NCBI GenBank assembly: GCA_905147135.1
Contig: LR990039.1
Coordinates: 33,353,708 to 33,417,707, forward strand
DNA length: 64,000 nt
From: Blastobasis lacticolella
Taxonomy: Eukaryota > Arthropoda > Insecta > Lepidoptera > Blastobasidae
Direction of reading: 5' to 3'
Position 1 is the first letter of the stretch. Each line of letters starts with the position of its first letter. Below, piece after piece: positions 44,926 to 54,690 of this stretch. Below the pieces are notes generated by a model. It had not been told where the DNA came from and made no database searches. It saw nothing but the letters and a program-made list of their open reading frames with translations. The position numbers and the translations under genes are program-made.

Positions 44926-45473
44926 TTTTTAAACTAACATTTATTTTAATTTGACATTATATTATTATATTGATGCCAATAAATGTTTGTATGGGTATTT
45001 GCTATGAACTCCCCATAGAATGGGTGCCTATTGTATGTTGACATTTCTTTTTAAAATTTTGTTGACATGTTTTATTTTACACTAGTCTATTGATAACGTT
45101 TGAAATGTGTATTTATGATTAGGTACTGTGGAGATAATAGCGGGTCATTATTTTGAAACGTTGACCAAAACCTTCTGCAAATTATTAATTTTAAATCTGA
45201 CATTTATTTTAATTTGACATTATATTGGTATTGGTGCTAATAAATGTTTATGTAGGTATTTGTTATGAAATCCCGTTTAGAAATAGGTGCCTATTGTATT
45301 TTGACATTCCTTTTTTAAATTTTGTTGACATGTTTTATTTATTTTATTCTAGATCATGTATAGAGTATATTTATGATTAGATATTGTAGAGATGGAGATA
45401 AACACTATTGCGATTGGAAACTCTGTTAGCAATAAGTATGTGTTTGAAATAAATAAATAAATAAATAAATAAA
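44926..45473 (+). repeat. LINE 3' UTR with 265-bp tandem duplication and (AAAT)n tail
   Basis: The segment starting AGCGGGTCGTTATTTCGAAAC at 44874 (last codons of ORF2) recurs at 45139 as AGCGGGTCATTATTTTGAAAC. Both are followed by TTTATTTTAATTTGACATTATATT, CAATAAATGTTTGTATG-like and TGTTGACATGTTTTATTT blocks. The offset is 265 bp with clear divergence, so the duplication is old and probably a family feature. The end is a run of about six AAAT units at 45451-45473. Confidence 0.85.
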
Positions 45474-45476
45474 TAA

Positions 45477-46040
45477 ACATTCGTCCCAATATTTTTCATC
45501 TGTAGTGCTAGTATTAATAGCTTCTAAAAGTGTCCTATTATACCTCTCCACTTGTCCATTTGATCGGGGAGATGATATAGCATTAACCACATGTTTAATT
45601 TGATTACTCTGACAAAATTGTTTGAAAGACTTGCTGGTGAATCCCGTGCCACTATCAGAAATAATCCGCTTGGGATATCCGAACATGCTAAAAATGTCTT
45701 TTAAAACTGTTATTGCCTGCGCTGAATTTGTGGTCTTTGTAGGTTTGGCCCAAATATATTTTGTATATGAATCAACTATTACAAGAATGTAAGAATATCC
45801 CTTATTACTTTTGCAAAATGGACCGAGATGATCTATGTGAATGGTATCTAGAGGCTCATTGTCTTTGTGGATGGGATGTAGTTCCCCTTCTTGTTTTCCA
45901 TATTGCCCCTTCTTATATTGGCAGTCTATACAGGAGTTAATATATTTCCTAATAAATCTACTCATCGACGGGAACCAGAATTCAGCCTTTATCAAATTTT
46001 CACATTTTTTAAGACCTGGATGGCCTGAATCATCGTGGTA
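45477..46040 (-). pseudogene. Integrase catalytic part of the LTR element
   Basis: On the minus strand from about 46040, after a one-base shift from the gag-pol frame: HDDSGHPGLKKC (zinc-binding His/Cys start), FIRKYINSCIDCQ, TIHIDHLGPF (first catalytic Asp), RIISDSGTGFTS (second Asp) and SNGQVERYNRTLLEA (catalytic Glu). It then breaks at WDEC where the LINE tail begins. The DDE triad is intact but the gene is split by the LINE. Integrase inserts the cDNA into host chromosomes. The frame visible to 45426 is only read-through into the LINE's AAAT tail. Confidence 0.85.
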
Positions 46041-49000
46041 TTATACGCAGTAAATTCCACCTCGCATATTTAGGAATGACAAGTTTGAATTCTCCATCAG
46101 AGCATTTCCTGAAAATTTTGTGATCGATTAACTTGAAATTATTTTGAATATCTGGATCTTTAACATTTTTTTCAAGCTTCTCCTTTATCACTCTTAACTT
46201 CTCGTCACGTTTCTGTAGGCACACAATCCAATCCAAAAATTCAATAACATTAATGTTTGCTATTTCTGTACTGTCTGGGCAGCGACTTAGTGCATCGGCA
46301 TGTCGATGGTGTGTTCCGGGGCGATGAATAATATTCATGCTGTATTCCTGAATATACAACCACCAGCGTGCGATACGTGGCAACATATCCTTTTTCTCAA
46401 ACGTCTGTCTTACTGCGGCACAGTCGGTAACTACGGTAAATTCAATGCCAGCTAAATAAATACGGAATCTCCTTAAGGACTCCACCACAGCTAAGGTTTC
46501 GAGCTCAAAGGAGTGGTACATAGCCTCTTCCTTAGAAGTCTTACGACTAAAATATACAACCGGTCTCAACGCAGAACTTTGTATATCACGTTGAAGTAAT
46601 ATGCCAGCTAAACCTTTGCTTGACGCGTCAGTGTGCACCTCTGTATATGCTGAAGGGTTATACAACGCTAAAAGAGGACGCGATGTTAAAAGTTTCTTTA
46701 GACTTTCGAATGACTGCTGCTGCGTATTACCCCACTCCCACTCGATATCCTTCTTTAATAATTTATACAAGTCATGCGAGATCTCCGCGTATCCTTTTAT
46801 AAACTTGCGAAAGTAACTTGTCAGTCCGAGGAACTTTCTTAAATCATGGATGTTTTCAGGTATCGGAAAATTACTAACTGCGTCAATCTTTTTCCTTGAA
46901 GGTCTGATGCCATCCTGGCTAATTTCATAGCCCAAGTATTCTATATTTGTAGACAAAAAGGTGCACTTTTCTAAATTTACAGTTAACTTAGCTTCTCGAA
47001 GTATTCCTAGTACAACCTTCAACATAGCAAGTCCTTCTTCTTCATTCGCAGAGGGAATCAGTAGATCATCAATGTAAGGGAGTACTTTCTCAAATCTCAG
47101 GGTGCCAAGAATAGTGTCCATTAATCTTTGGAATACACATGGGGAATTTGCCAGCCCAAAAGGCATTCTCAAGAACTCGTAATGACCTTCGGGTGTGACA
47201 AATCCGGTCTTGTGGATGGATTCCTCGGCTACAGGTATCTGATAGAAGCTTTGTGACAAATCTAAATTCGTAAAGAATTTCTTTCCCCCTAACTTCTCAA
47301 CTTGGTCCTCTATTACTGGCATGGGATATCTGTCTTTGGTTGTAATGGCATTTAGTTTCCTATAGTCCACGCATAGCCTATAGTCGCCTGTCTTCTTCTT
47401 GACGAGTAAGATTGGACTTGAATAACTTGAACTTGACTCCCTAATAATATTATTCTGCAGAAGATCATCAATTTTCTCTCTAACTATTTCTTTTTCCATC
47501 AAAGAGAGGCGATATGGTCTATAGAAAACAGGTTTATCGTTATCAAGGTCAATCTTCATTTCAAGTTTGTCGGTACACCCTAACTCTCTAGTATCACTTG
47601 AAAAACAGTCTGAGTAATCATCTAGTATATTCAAAAGCTTATGCTTAATTTTAGGATCAGAGGACATACATTTTATAGCATCTACTTTTATTGAATTAAT
47701 ATATTTAGCAGGCTGATGCAACACAGACTTCATCTCATATTTGTCTTCATTTTGCTCGCATATTAATCCTCGAGTGAGGACCTGTCCTCTCTTTAAAATT
47801 ACAGGCAAGTGACCAAAATTTGTGACCTCCATATATTTTGACAACCCATTGAGCATGCAAGAAGGAATACCATATTTTGTCATTCCCCAAGTATGTAATG
47901 ACTGTTTTACATAAATTGCATCATCACTCGTATCAGCTTCAATGCAAACAAGTACAGTGGATAAAGCAGGTAATGATTTGTCTTCTGCGCTACATATTTT
48001 TACCTTTTTAGACTTACATATGACATCATCATAGGAACAATGTTTATGCAAAACCATTTGTTGACCGTGTATTATGAATGATATATTTGGATCATTAATA
48101 ACTGGCTGCCCTATAATCACATCCATTCCGCACAAATCATATTCATCTAATATTAATAAGGTGGTGGACACAGAAAAATCATCAATATAAATGTGTACAG
48201 TCTGCCAGCCCTTCGCAATTATGGGACTACCTTTGAATCCTTTAACACACATCTCGGTCGGCTGCAGTTGTAAATTGAGTCTACTAGCTAAGTTTATAGT
48301 ACCAAGGTTAAGTTGTGAACCAGTATCAAAATATGCCTTGACTCTTACTCCATTTATGACTACTTCTTTAAAGTAAATATGATTTACCTCCGGAACAATA
48401 AGATTTAATTCAGCTACACCTGGGCCCATGGGTTTCACTAATTTACCCCAACATTTATCAGTAGGGTGTCCAATACGCCCACAGTTACCACATTTGTTGT
48501 TAGGATTTTTTGGACACCTTCTTACTTGATGTCCCGTCTCATTGCAGAGGAAACAAGCACGTATGGGTCTCTCATCAGTAGCTGTATGAGGCCTGGTCTG
48601 TTCAAGGTTTCTTTTGAGGGGCTGATTAATGAATCTAGATCTATTTTCATCTACTACTGATAAAAAGTTAGAAAACAATAAACTTGGCTCATTGTAGTTT
48701 CCGGCATGAGCAGAAGCCTTCAAATGATTTGGTAGCCCATCAACAATACAAGCGACTGCCTTAGAATCGCTAATTTCTAGTCGATTAAGCATAGCCAATT
48801 TTGAGTAAAAATAGTTTGTCATACTCTCAGTTACTACTTTTCTCCTATTTAACATTTCACGCAAGGATTCAGCAAAATCAATTTTGTGAGGAAAAGCTTT
48901 CAATAATTCTAATTTCCATTGTTCCCATGTTAACTCATAATTGTTGAGGGATGCATGCCATAGTTTGGCCATTCCACCCAATCTGCACTGCATAAAGTAA

Positions 49001-49386
49001 CTTTTTGTGGAATCATTCCAATTATGGATAGCACCTAACTGTTCGATTTTATTTATCCATTGTAGGGCAAAATTTTCAGGCTTCTCCGGATCAAAAATTG
49101 GCAGTATATCCGCTTTTGCAGTAATACCTTCACCATAGTAACAAGGTAAACTTTTAGTACGTGAGGTATTATCAACCATACTTCCTGTTTCTACTACAAC
49201 CATTCTCTCCTTCGGCGATGAGCCACCCGGCCGCCATGGTCGCCAACGGTGTCCGGTCTGGTCATCTACTGGGCTTCGGGAGCGGCTACGCGACCCATCA
49301 TTGCCACTGCTTTCATCACTGTCACTAGGACTCTTGGGTCGTCCACGGCTACGCCGTTCCCGTGACCTGCAGACGTGTTTGGGCAT
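46030..49386 (-). CDS. Gag-pol polyprotein of the LTR element (gag, protease, RT, RNase H)
   Basis: 1118 residues in one frame, starting at the ATG at 49386-49384, only 16 nt inside the 5' LTR. The N-terminus is Ser/Arg-rich. A capsid-like region follows (LQWINKIEQLGAIHNWND). Two CX2CX4HX4C zinc knuckles lie at about residues 278-312 (CFLCNETGHQVRRC, CGNCGRIGHPTDKC). The aspartic protease motif AYFDTGSQLNLG is near 352. RT lies at roughly 625-850, with RLCVDYRKLNAITTKDRYPM, FFTNLDLSQSFYQIP, FLRMPFGLANSPCVFQRLMD and LPYIDDLLIPS. RNase H is near 920-1040 with VHTDASSKGLAG and HRHADALSRCP. Gag and pol share one frame without the usual shift. The frame stops at 46030 after a one-base change relative to the integrase. 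Catalytic residues are intact. Confidence 0.9.
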   Translation of the reverse strand: MPKHVCRSRERRSRGRPKSPSDSDESSGNDGSRSRSRSPVDDQTGHRWRPWRPGGSSPKERMVVVETGSMVDNTSRTKSLPCYYGEGITAKADILPIFDPEKPENFALQWINKIEQLGAIHNWNDSTKSYFMQCRLGGMAKLWHASLNNYELTWEQWKLELLKAFPHKIDFAESLREMLNRRKVVTESMTNYFYSKLAMLNRLEISDSKAVACIVDGLPNHLKASAHAGNYNEPSLLFSNFLSVVDENRSRFINQPLKRNLEQTRPHTATDERPIRACFLCNETGHQVRRCPKNPNNKCGNCGRIGHPTDKCWGKLVKPMGPGVAELNLIVPEVNHIYFKEVVINGVRVKAYFDTGSQLNLGTINLASRLNLQLQPTEMCVKGFKGSPIIAKGWQTVHIYIDDFSVSTTLLILDEYDLCGMDVIIGQPVINDPNISFIIHGQQMVLHKHCSYDDVICKSKKVKICSAEDKSLPALSTVLVCIEADTSDDAIYVKQSLHTWGMTKYGIPSCMLNGLSKYMEVTNFGHLPVILKRGQVLTRGLICEQNEDKYEMKSVLHQPAKYINSIKVDAIKCMSSDPKIKHKLLNILDDYSDCFSSDTRELGCTDKLEMKIDLDNDKPVFYRPYRLSLMEKEIVREKIDDLLQNNIIRESSSSYSSPILLVKKKTGDYRLCVDYRKLNAITTKDRYPMPVIEDQVEKLGGKKFFTNLDLSQSFYQIPVAEESIHKTGFVTPEGHYEFLRMPFGLANSPCVFQRLMDTILGTLRFEKVLPYIDDLLIPSANEEEGLAMLKVVLGILREAKLTVNLEKCTFLSTNIEYLGYEISQDGIRPSRKKIDAVSNFPIPENIHDLRKFLGLTSYFRKFIKGYAEISHDLYKLLKKDIEWEWGNTQQQSFESLKKLLTSRPLLALYNPSAYTEVHTDASSKGLAGILLQRDIQSSALRPVVYFSRKTSKEEAMYHSFELETLAVVESLRRFRIYLAGIEFTVVTDCAAVRQTFEKKDMLPRIARWWLYIQEYSMNIIHRPGTHHRHADALSRCPDSTEIANINVIEFLDWIVCLQKRDEKLRVIKEKLEKNVKDPDIQNNFKLIDHKIFRKCSDGEFKLVIPKYARWNLLRIIPR

Positions 49387-49402
49387 ATCCCACTTCTGAA
49401 AC
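49387..49402 (-). promoter_or_regulatory. Leader / primer-binding region of the LTR element
   Basis: Only GTTTCAGAAGTGGGAT separates the 5' LTR from the gag ATG. A primer site starting TGG would begin at TGGGAT, 10 nt inside the LTR end, and run into the coding region. I could not match a specific tRNA. Confidence 0.4.
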
Positions 49403-49822
49403 TGATAGGAAGTACCATTAGTCTATGTAGGAAAGTAATGAATAAAGTAAGCATAAAATAGTGTCAATCAGTTTACATTTATTTTCGAGAGCTTTACCAC
49501 AATTACAACGTTACTTTTAAAAAGAAAATAACAATTAACACAATAACTTGAATACTTAACTTTGTACTCTTGTATTTAACCTCCAATCAGCTAACAATAA
49601 TAAAACATTAATTATACTCAATACTACTAAGAACTATTAAGAATCTCAATCAACTGCAAATACTTTTATTTATCACTTTTTATAACTTTTATCTGTGTTT
49701 TTTCATAACCTCCTTTCAAGCGATCCGAGCGCGCGCCGGCCAGTGTCAAACATGTTCAATCTTGTCCCTTTTTTTCATAATTAAGTGTTGCCAGTGGTAC
49801 TTAAAATCACCATATATGTAAT
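49403..49822 (-). repeat. 5' LTR of the gypsy-type element
   Basis: 420 bp, same ends and, by eye, same sequence throughout as 37628-38047. It provides the promoter in element orientation (TATA-like box near 49676-49685 on +). Identity of the two LTRs points to recent insertion. Confidence 0.9.
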
Positions 49823-49827
49823 ACTAA

Positions 49828-50995
49828 CTAAAAACTATTGTATGCAATTGTTATTTTTTTGGTAGGCTGTTTTTACTGCAACAAGACATATTTCTTTATG
49901 TTTTAATTACTTTAAGTTCTCATGACCATGCACGGGTAAACAGTTTTATCGCGAAATTAAAAAACTCGATTAGATCACCTTAGAGAAGTGTTATGTTTGA
50001 GATGTCTGGGTATTATGTCATCCGAAAAGAATACTGTATTTTATTGGTAATTCAATTATTAGTTTCGATTAATGCAGGTCTAAAGCTTGCAAAAATACAA
50101 ACAAAAATTGAGTGCAGGTGCGCAAGAGAAGCCTGCAATGCCTAGCCCTGCCTTGTGGGCTGCGATACCACAGTTTAACTAGGTGGAAACCCTCGCAATA
50201 GAATCGTGTTGTACTGTACTAAGCTTCGCGTTACCGCAGAATCGATTTGTCAATCGCAAATGGTTACAGGTTATTTAGTATGATACTTGTTCAAATATAA
50301 AATTTGTGAGGGAGCATTTACACAGTCTATCCATCTTTCCTTAGCTCGGCTTCGACTTAAATATAAATACACATTAATGTTCTAAAATGTATAAAATCGA
50401 GCCATTAAATATGATTTTTAAAATATTTTCACCTACCTCTGTACGCAAATAACGGAAAAAATATAGCTATATTTATAATCACTGTCTTCTCCGATGCGTC
50501 GAAGCGTAACCGAGTCCAATACAATTAATTCATTATATGCCTTCCATATGTCCACATTGGTGACTGAGCATTGCCAATATCCGGTACATGAATAGAATGA
50601 GGGCACCCTTGTGTTTGTGAACAGATGTTCGATGCCTCTAGGAAAGATAGAGCATTTAATATGTTCTAGTAGTCGAATGAATGCTAGTGCTTAGTGTAAT
50701 TTGAAATTCATTGTAGTCCTAAAATAGTAAAATATACGCCACATCGATCAACATGTACCTATTTAAATGTTATACACCGCGATGCACGTTAGTGCAAAAG
50801 TATGCTAAATCCGCCAAAAAGTACCGGGAATCAATAATTTAATTCTAATTCCAAAATTAATTCAAATCATTATTTTTGTCGCTAAGTTGGCTCAACTGTT
50901 TTCTCTATTGGCGCGGATTTTGAGCACCATCTGTCATTTAGTTTGTTTACAGATCTCGTTTTTTTTTAGTTCATCTCAAGTGTGTTTTGCGTTTT
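49828..50995. other. Unassigned intronic sequence
   Basis: No gene or repeat recognised. The last part (50880-50995) may be the 5' flank of the mariner remnant. Confidence 0.35.
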
Positions 50996-51240
50996 TTATA
51001 AAGGTCAAAACATCGAACGATTAGTTTGTCTCAAAACCCGCATCGAAAATGAAATTTTGTGTTCAGAGATCAGAGTCGCTGAAAATGTTACAGAAGGCTT
51101 ACGGTAATTCGACTTTATCAAAAACACTATCATAGGAGCGGTACAAAAGCGGTCGAGATGTGGGGAAGATAATTATGCCTCGCTCTGGTCACCCGTCGAT
51201 GTCAACAACTGAAGTTGATTTCAGTAAGGAAATATAAAAT
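50996..51240 (+). pseudogene. mariner-type transposase N-terminal remnant
   Basis: From 51048 the frame reads MKFCVQRSESLKMLQKAYGN, then STLSKTLS, a stop, ERYKSGRDVGK, and PRSGHPSMSTTEVDFSKE. The helix-turn-helix start with MLQKAYG, followed by W/ER.K.GR.D and RSGHPS, is the N-terminus of mariner (Tc1/mariner) transposases, which bind the terminal repeats there. The DDD catalytic part and the terminal repeats are not visible. One in-frame stop and length loss show it is dead. Confidence 0.65.
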
Positions 51241-52087
51241 CAATTATTTTCGCAATGTTAAATTATAGGTATTGCCAATTTTATTGATCTATAGAATCGA
51301 TCGTTAAATTGATTACCATTTTTAATCACAAGTAACATGTCAAATTATTGCTTAATTCCGGACATTTTCTAATATTTCGCCAATTTGATATATGATCGAT
51401 CTGTCTTATGACATTATACTACATTATACTAGTCCAATGACACAATAACTTATTTGAAGCGTTTATGGCACCTAGAGTTCGTAGAGTTGATAAAGGCTCG
51501 GGTACTGTACACAGTACCTGTTTCCTCCAGGACAGGTACACGATTGTATATAATGGTCCGCATATACCGCATAGAGTATCTACCCTGGTCTGTCAACGTA
51601 TTAAAACAGGTATCAGTCCTACTCGCACGTGCGCTTTTTCTTTCCGCAAGTAAAACTTTCGAAATAACATGCATAAACTAGACAATTTCATTTTATTATC
51701 ACGTCGGACGAAAATCTCACGTAGTGCGTCGTGTCTGTTTTCTTTACCTTTCCTTGCAGCGGAATTTTCAGTAATAAAAACATACCTAAAAGAGAAGATA
51801 TGCACACCGAGTGTGAATAACAGCCCAGTTCTGCTAAGCACTGTAACTCATAGATAGGTAGGTATTTATATTATTTATTTTCTTGAATTACGGTACGTAG
51901 ATACCCGTGGGTATATATCAGACTCGACTAAATGAGACTAGACGTCGTACGAATAATTCCGTATTTAATAAAGCTTTAGAAGATGCCGTCTAGGGTCACA
52001 GTCCCAGAAAATGGGCAGCAGCGATTTCTGTTGTATATTTTCAATCAAATTCGATGGCCAAAGTGCTGCTCGTCGTCTTTATTACCG
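51241..52087. other. Unassigned intronic sequence
   Basis: 51450-51850 is open in several frames on both strands, with no domain. A GGTACTGTACACAGTACC palindrome-like motif is at about 51511-51528. Confidence 0.35.
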
Positions 52088-52288
52088 AAACTGTCAAAGT
52101 GACAGTGACAGTCAGTCAGTCCGATCCTAGGACCAATAATGTCTGGAACGCACACCGGCTCAATGTTGCCACGGCCCGCAGCCCCATTTTGTTAAATGTA
52201 TGTTGTAAAACATGATTTTGTTTTTATGACGTTCATAAGAGTCTTGTACACCTAAATTGAATAAAAATTATTTGACTTTGACTTTGAA
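52088..52288 (+). repeat. Retroposon 3' end with TTTGACTTTGACTTTG tail (copy 2)
   Basis: Same blocks as 31405-31614: GTCAAAGTGACAGTGACAG, CACACCGGCTCAATGTTGCC, ACGGCCCGCAGCCC, GACGTTCATAAGAG, AATTGAATAAAAATTATTTG and the tail TTTGACTTTGACTTTG. The start point is similar in both copies, which suggests either a defined short element or recurrent truncation. Confidence 0.75.
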
Positions 52289-52743
52289 AGTCATGGACAA
52301 AGGTTAATTTGTAATGAGAGTGTCAGTGCACGTTATTCGATGGGTGCGAAGTACTTACTAGGTAGGGGTTGTCGTAATCGATCGCAGCGCTCATACTGGC
52401 CAGAATTATAAATAATGTAGGCAGGCTCTGTGTGTAAATCTGTGGAGATTTTTCAAACTGATTTTCGCATTATTCTGCCAACAAAAATCCCAATAGTTAT
52501 TGTATTGTAAATGTAAGAAATAGTAAATATGCAAGTTTTGTCGACTCCCAACAGCTACTTGGAAACTAGAACAATGCTAGAAATAGATAGCTGTCGTGGT
52601 ATGGATCGTCATGTTACCCTAAACCACACGATTTAAACTGCAGTCATCATTTGATGGGTGGCAAGAAATCACACAAGCGAGTGTTTATAGTGAGTCCCAG
52701 TTTTATACCAACAATATTGTCTTTAATTTATTATTCTAATATA
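52289..52743. other. Unassigned intronic sequence
   Basis: Nothing recognised. Confidence 0.4.
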
Positions 52744-53126
52744 TGATAGAGAAGGAAGAAAGAACTATCCAACACCATACCAATCAACCAACCATTTCTT
52801 CACTGTACAGAAACATGTCATCAAGTAGAAATGACTTTAAAAATTTATCAGAATGTTAAGTAGATAATATTTTTGAAATGCAACTTATATATTTATAAAG
52901 TCATATATACGATGCTTAAGTACAAACAGAAATAGAAAACTCAATCGATTATGTAAAAAATAACAACGAAATTAAGGACAAAGACTGTAATACTCTTCAC
53001 AAAATTTATACAGATGAGGCAACTTCAACATGGTTCTTGGATGAGGAATTTATAGATCTCGCTGGTGTGACATTCAGCAACATTCGATTATTATTAAAAT
53101 CATTACCTACAAATCACAAATATTAA
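52744..53126 (+). pseudogene. Decayed ORF of unknown identity
   Basis: An ATG at 52744 opens 38 codons (MIEKEERTIQHHTNQPTISS to NDFKNLSEC, stop). After a broken stretch, a second open segment from about 52923 to 53126 reads QTEIENSIDYVKNNNEIKDK, HKIYTDEATSTWFLDEEFID, LAGVTFSNIRLLLKSLP. The amino-acid composition is protein-like and unlike chance AT-rich frames. I recognise no family; a transposon or retrogene fossil is possible. Confidence 0.35.
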
Positions 53127-53762
53127 ATATTTATTGCTTGATAAATACTAAGAAAATACTACTAATTTTTTAATAAAAGTTAAGCTGGTTACATTTTTAT
53201 CACTAAGTGTTTAGTGAGCACAGAACAACAAACTCAAGAATTTTCTATACAACTTTAGAAAATTTAGCTAGAGCAACAGCTTCTTTTTTTTAGCCACATA
53301 AAGATACTGCCCAAACAACAAAGCCACACTGTTTCCATCTAAACTTCAAGTATATTCTAATTGAGAAGAAAAGTTCTGGCATCGGTTGATTGCTAAATGT
53401 TATGTACATTACAAAAAGAACTTTGCTGCAATGTTGCTCATATATTATAAAACGGCTGGTTTTAACAACAGTTTCTGGATACATTCGTCATTGATCATCG
53501 TCATTAATGACAACTCCGTAAACTATTACATAAAATGCTAAATTGACATTTTATTATTACAGGAATCTGGGACGCGAGGGATGCGTTCCGGACAAAATCA
53601 TGTTATCCGAAATTTGTGAAATTCGCGGGGTATGATGAAATAACAAGGAAAAAAATTGTTTAAAATAGTTGTAGTCCTGAATATGTGGATCTTCGATAAA
53701 TGAGGCCGTGAATAAAAAGAAACCTATTATTTAAATTTAACTTTCATTCACTGAGAAGATTA
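53127..53762. other. Unassigned intronic sequence
   Basis: Nothing recognised; ends with the TTA target site of the MITE. Confidence 0.4.
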
Positions 53763-53962
53763 AGGCCTTGCCACATACAAAGCTCGGCGCGAGCGCGGTG
53801 CGATATTTGCTAGGCAACCATCGCGCCGCGCGATGGTTGCCTAGCAAATAACGCGCCGCGCGATGGTTGCCTAGCAACTATCGCGCCGCGCGATGGTTGC
53901 CTAGCAAATATCGCACCGCGCTCACGCCGCGCTCGCGCCGAGCTTTGTATGTGGCAAGGCCT
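53763..53962. mobile_element. 200-bp palindromic MITE, TTA target duplication
   Basis: TTA stands on both sides (53760-53762, 53963-53965). The ends are perfect 36-bp inverted repeats beginning AGGCCTTGCCACATACAAAG. Inside, three 30-bp tandem units start at 53821, 53851 and 53881 (CGCGCCGCGCGATGGTTGCC, then TAGCAAATA or TAGCAACTA). They pair with the left arm (TTTGCTAGGCAACCATCGCG), so almost the whole element is an inverted repeat. The TTA target and the GG-containing ends suggest PIF/Harbinger mobilisation; no transposase is present. Confidence 0.85.
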
Positions 53963-53965
53963 TTA

Positions 53966-54544
53966 TCTTTATAATTTGTCTCTCACGCCATAAAGCGCGC
54001 CGATGGACCAATCAATGCATTCGCGTAAAGCGAGATAAATTAGCGCGAATTTTAAAAGTCACGTCATAATGAATAAACAGTGTCGCGTAGAGCGGGGAAT
54101 TACTATATTGTTTTGTTAATTATGACATTTGAAAATTAATTTGATTATTATAGTACTTTTTATAGTACTTGCTTAGTACATTATCGTATGTTTATATTTT
54201 AAAATTTTTGAACAGCCACGGCGACGCAACACATCTGTGAGTAACATATTTTTCAATGCGAAACCATTCAGTGAACGCCAGACACAAACACTGGAATTCC
54301 TTCCTAATCATTCCGATGATTATGCAATATACGTTTTGACGAAGTCAGTTAGCCAAAGACTTTTAAGCCATGCGTCGCAAGGAAAAGACTTGGTCCATAC
54401 ATACCATACTCTTTCTGAAACCTGCCTGTGCATCCCATATTTTCTCATCAGAGTCATTTATAACTCTTTCTATCAACACTTACGCATAGATTTGCCTATG
54501 ACGCTGAGAACACTAATTCTGCGATAGATTTTGTAGTCCTGCTG
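53966..54544. other. Unassigned intronic sequence
   Basis: A 96-codon frame (54237-54527, +) has no recognisable domain, although its lower part may belong to the LINE whose tail follows. Confidence 0.35.
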
Positions 54545-54690
54545 TGACCCTTCACTACTATCCAAGGTAAGGTTAGCTGGAAGAAATCCCATTGTGGGAT
54601 AAGCCCGCCTTTGCAATGTATATTTATTTTCTTTTGTTATTGTTCTTTATGTAGTTATACGCAATAAAGAGTTTACATACATACATACCC
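54545..54690 (+). mobile_element. LINE 3' end with (CATA)n tail
   Basis: CCATTGTGGGATAAGCCCGCCTTTG, then AATAAAGAGTTTACATACATACATAC. I recall this ending from moth RTE-like LINEs, where AATAAAG.GTTTACATACATAC closes the 3' UTR. No coding part was recognised upstream. Confidence 0.55.

Larger units (their letters stand above)
39580..45473 (+). mobile_element. CR1-group LINE, apparently full-length, inserted in the integrase
   Basis: The LINE separates adjacent integrase codons: left flank ..TTAGACAAAC, right flank ATTCGTCCC.., with the junction AAAC present at both ends as a very short target duplication or microhomology. It has a 5' UTR (39580-40397), ORF1 (40398-41981), ORF2 (open 41938-44925), a duplicated 3' UTR and an (AAAT)n tail at 45451-45473. 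A PHD-like finger in ORF1 and an AP endonuclease plus RT in ORF2 place it in the CR1/L2/Daphne group of non-LTR elements. At about 5.9 kb with both ORFs open, it may be a competent copy. It reads in the same direction as the host gene. Confidence 0.85.
37628..49822 (-). mobile_element. Ty3/gypsy-type LTR retrotransposon, interrupted by a LINE
   Basis: The whole insertion is bounded by two 420-bp LTRs (37628-38047 and 49403-49822) and by a 5-bp target duplication ACTAA (37623-37627 and 49823-49827). The element reads on the minus strand: 5' LTR at right, gag-pol, integrase, then a non-coding 3' region and the 3' LTR at left. Domain order protease-RT-RNase H-integrase is that of Ty3/gypsy. No envelope gene is present. 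Removing the LINE at 39580-45473 leaves about 6.3 kb, a normal size. It lies antisense within the large intron. Two single-base frameshifts and the LINE insertion disable this copy. Confidence 0.9.

Noticed and set aside
45426..45476. FIYLFIYLF hydrophobic end of the integrase frame
   Set aside because: It is read-through into the antisense of the LINE's (AAAT)n tail and not an integrase domain.
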